Of a stretch of DNA of 64,000 nucleotides, positions 63,805 through 64,000 are shown piece by piece (position 1 is the stretch's first letter; every line of letters starts with the position of its first letter). Both the position numbers and the translations under genes were made by a program. The DNA lies in assembly GCA_021795395.1 (NCBI GenBank), contig JAJYPN010000003.1, forward strand, positions 54,252 through 118,251, in the 5' to 3' direction. Source of the DNA: Pseudomonadota bacterium (lineage in GTDB: Bacteria; Pseudomonadota; Gammaproteobacteria; Burkholderiales; Sulfuriferulaceae). Below the pieces are notes generated by a model that ran no database searches, was not told where the DNA came from, and saw only the letters and a program-made list of their open reading frames with translations.

Positions 63805-64000
63805 ATGGCACGCATGTTCAATCCGCCGCATCCAGGCATTACGTTGCGGGATGATGTATTGCCTGCATTGGGATTATCGGTCACTGATGCTGCGCAACAA
63901 CTGGACGTTGCGCGCGTCACGCTTTCCCGCGTGCTGAATGGTCGCGCTGCCATTTCGCCGGAAATGGCCTTGCGTATTGAGGCTTGGTTAGGGGTAGAGC
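63805..64000 (+). CDS. higA: HigA-type antitoxin (cut by window end)
   Basis: The first 65 codons of an XRE-family antitoxin: MARMFNPPHPGITLRDDVLP, then helix-turn-helix GLSVTDAAQQLDVARVTLSR with LNGRAAISPEMALRIE. HigA binds HigB and represses the operon. AAAGGAG precedes the ATG. The C-terminus lies outside the window. Confidence 0.93.
   Translation, partial: MARMFNPPHPGITLRDDVLPALGLSVTDAAQQLDVARVTLSRVLNGRAAISPEMALRIEAWLGVE

Larger units (their letters stand above)
61862..64000. mobile_element. Left end of a tRNA-Phe integrated element (partial)
   Basis: Starts at the tRNA fragment and contains the tyrosine recombinase and a HigBA-type module, then runs off the window. Size and cargo are unknown. 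Confidence 0.75.

Overview
The window looks like chromosomal DNA of an autotrophic betaproteobacterium. HslV, GroESL, FdxA, LeuA and PhoU all look betaproteobacterial, and there is a complete alpha-carboxysome locus with form IA RuBisCO. Placement near the Nitrosomonadales (sulfur- or iron-oxidising relatives) is inference from gene content only.

Layout. 207-2110: hslVU protease, then a decayed gene tail. 2495-7902 (minus): ttcA, msbA, a flavin disulfide reductase, an AI-2E family transporter and a small membrane protein. 8094-10240 (minus): groESL with a sigma-32-type promoter overlapping a CIRCE operator. 10356-14400: porin, then an Lrp/AsnC regulator divergent from leuA around a perfect palindrome. 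14434-19917: small enzymes, a His-rich lipoprotein, pterin dehydratase, FdxA and an orphan AddB-like nuclease. 19958-32537: mostly minus-strand housekeeping genes (phoU, Nudix-TMP synthase fusion, DUF815 ATPase, argJ, GST-like, EVE, desaturase, MscS, RsmB, acyltransferase). 32881-35743: a phosphoesterase and gamma-glutamyltransferase.

36209-51018 is the carbon-fixation core, all on the plus strand: cbbL, cbbS, csoS2, csoSCA, csoS4A, csoS4B, two near-identical csoS1 copies, a bacterioferritin-like gene, acRAF, mcdA, mcdB, cbbQ, cbbO, a psiE-like gene, a degenerate class II aldolase and cbbR. Convergent to it lies dabB-dabA (53919-55544 and 51328-53922), the energy-coupled inorganic-carbon accumulator. 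Together they would raise cytosolic bicarbonate (DAB), convert it to CO2 inside a shell (CsoSCA), fix it (CbbLS), assemble and repair RuBisCO (acRAF, CbbQO) and space the carboxysomes (McdAB). A 25-bp sequence is shared with one mismatch by the cbbL and dabB upstream regions, in the same orientation relative to each gene, and is a good candidate for a common regulatory box.

55895-61237 (minus) is an unusual five-gene chemosensory-like operon: a membrane-bound CheA-like kinase without a CheW-type domain, a degenerate receiver fused to CheX, a CheY, a minimal membrane-anchored MCP signalling helix and a second CheX. The two CheX proteins share a C-terminal GEL-E-[LF]-F tail, and no cheW is present. 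I consider this the least described system in the window.

61862-64000 is the edge of an integrated element: a tRNA-Phe 3' fragment (att), a tyrosine recombinase and a HigBA-type toxin-antitoxin pair cut by the window end. No CRISPR array or rRNA was seen.
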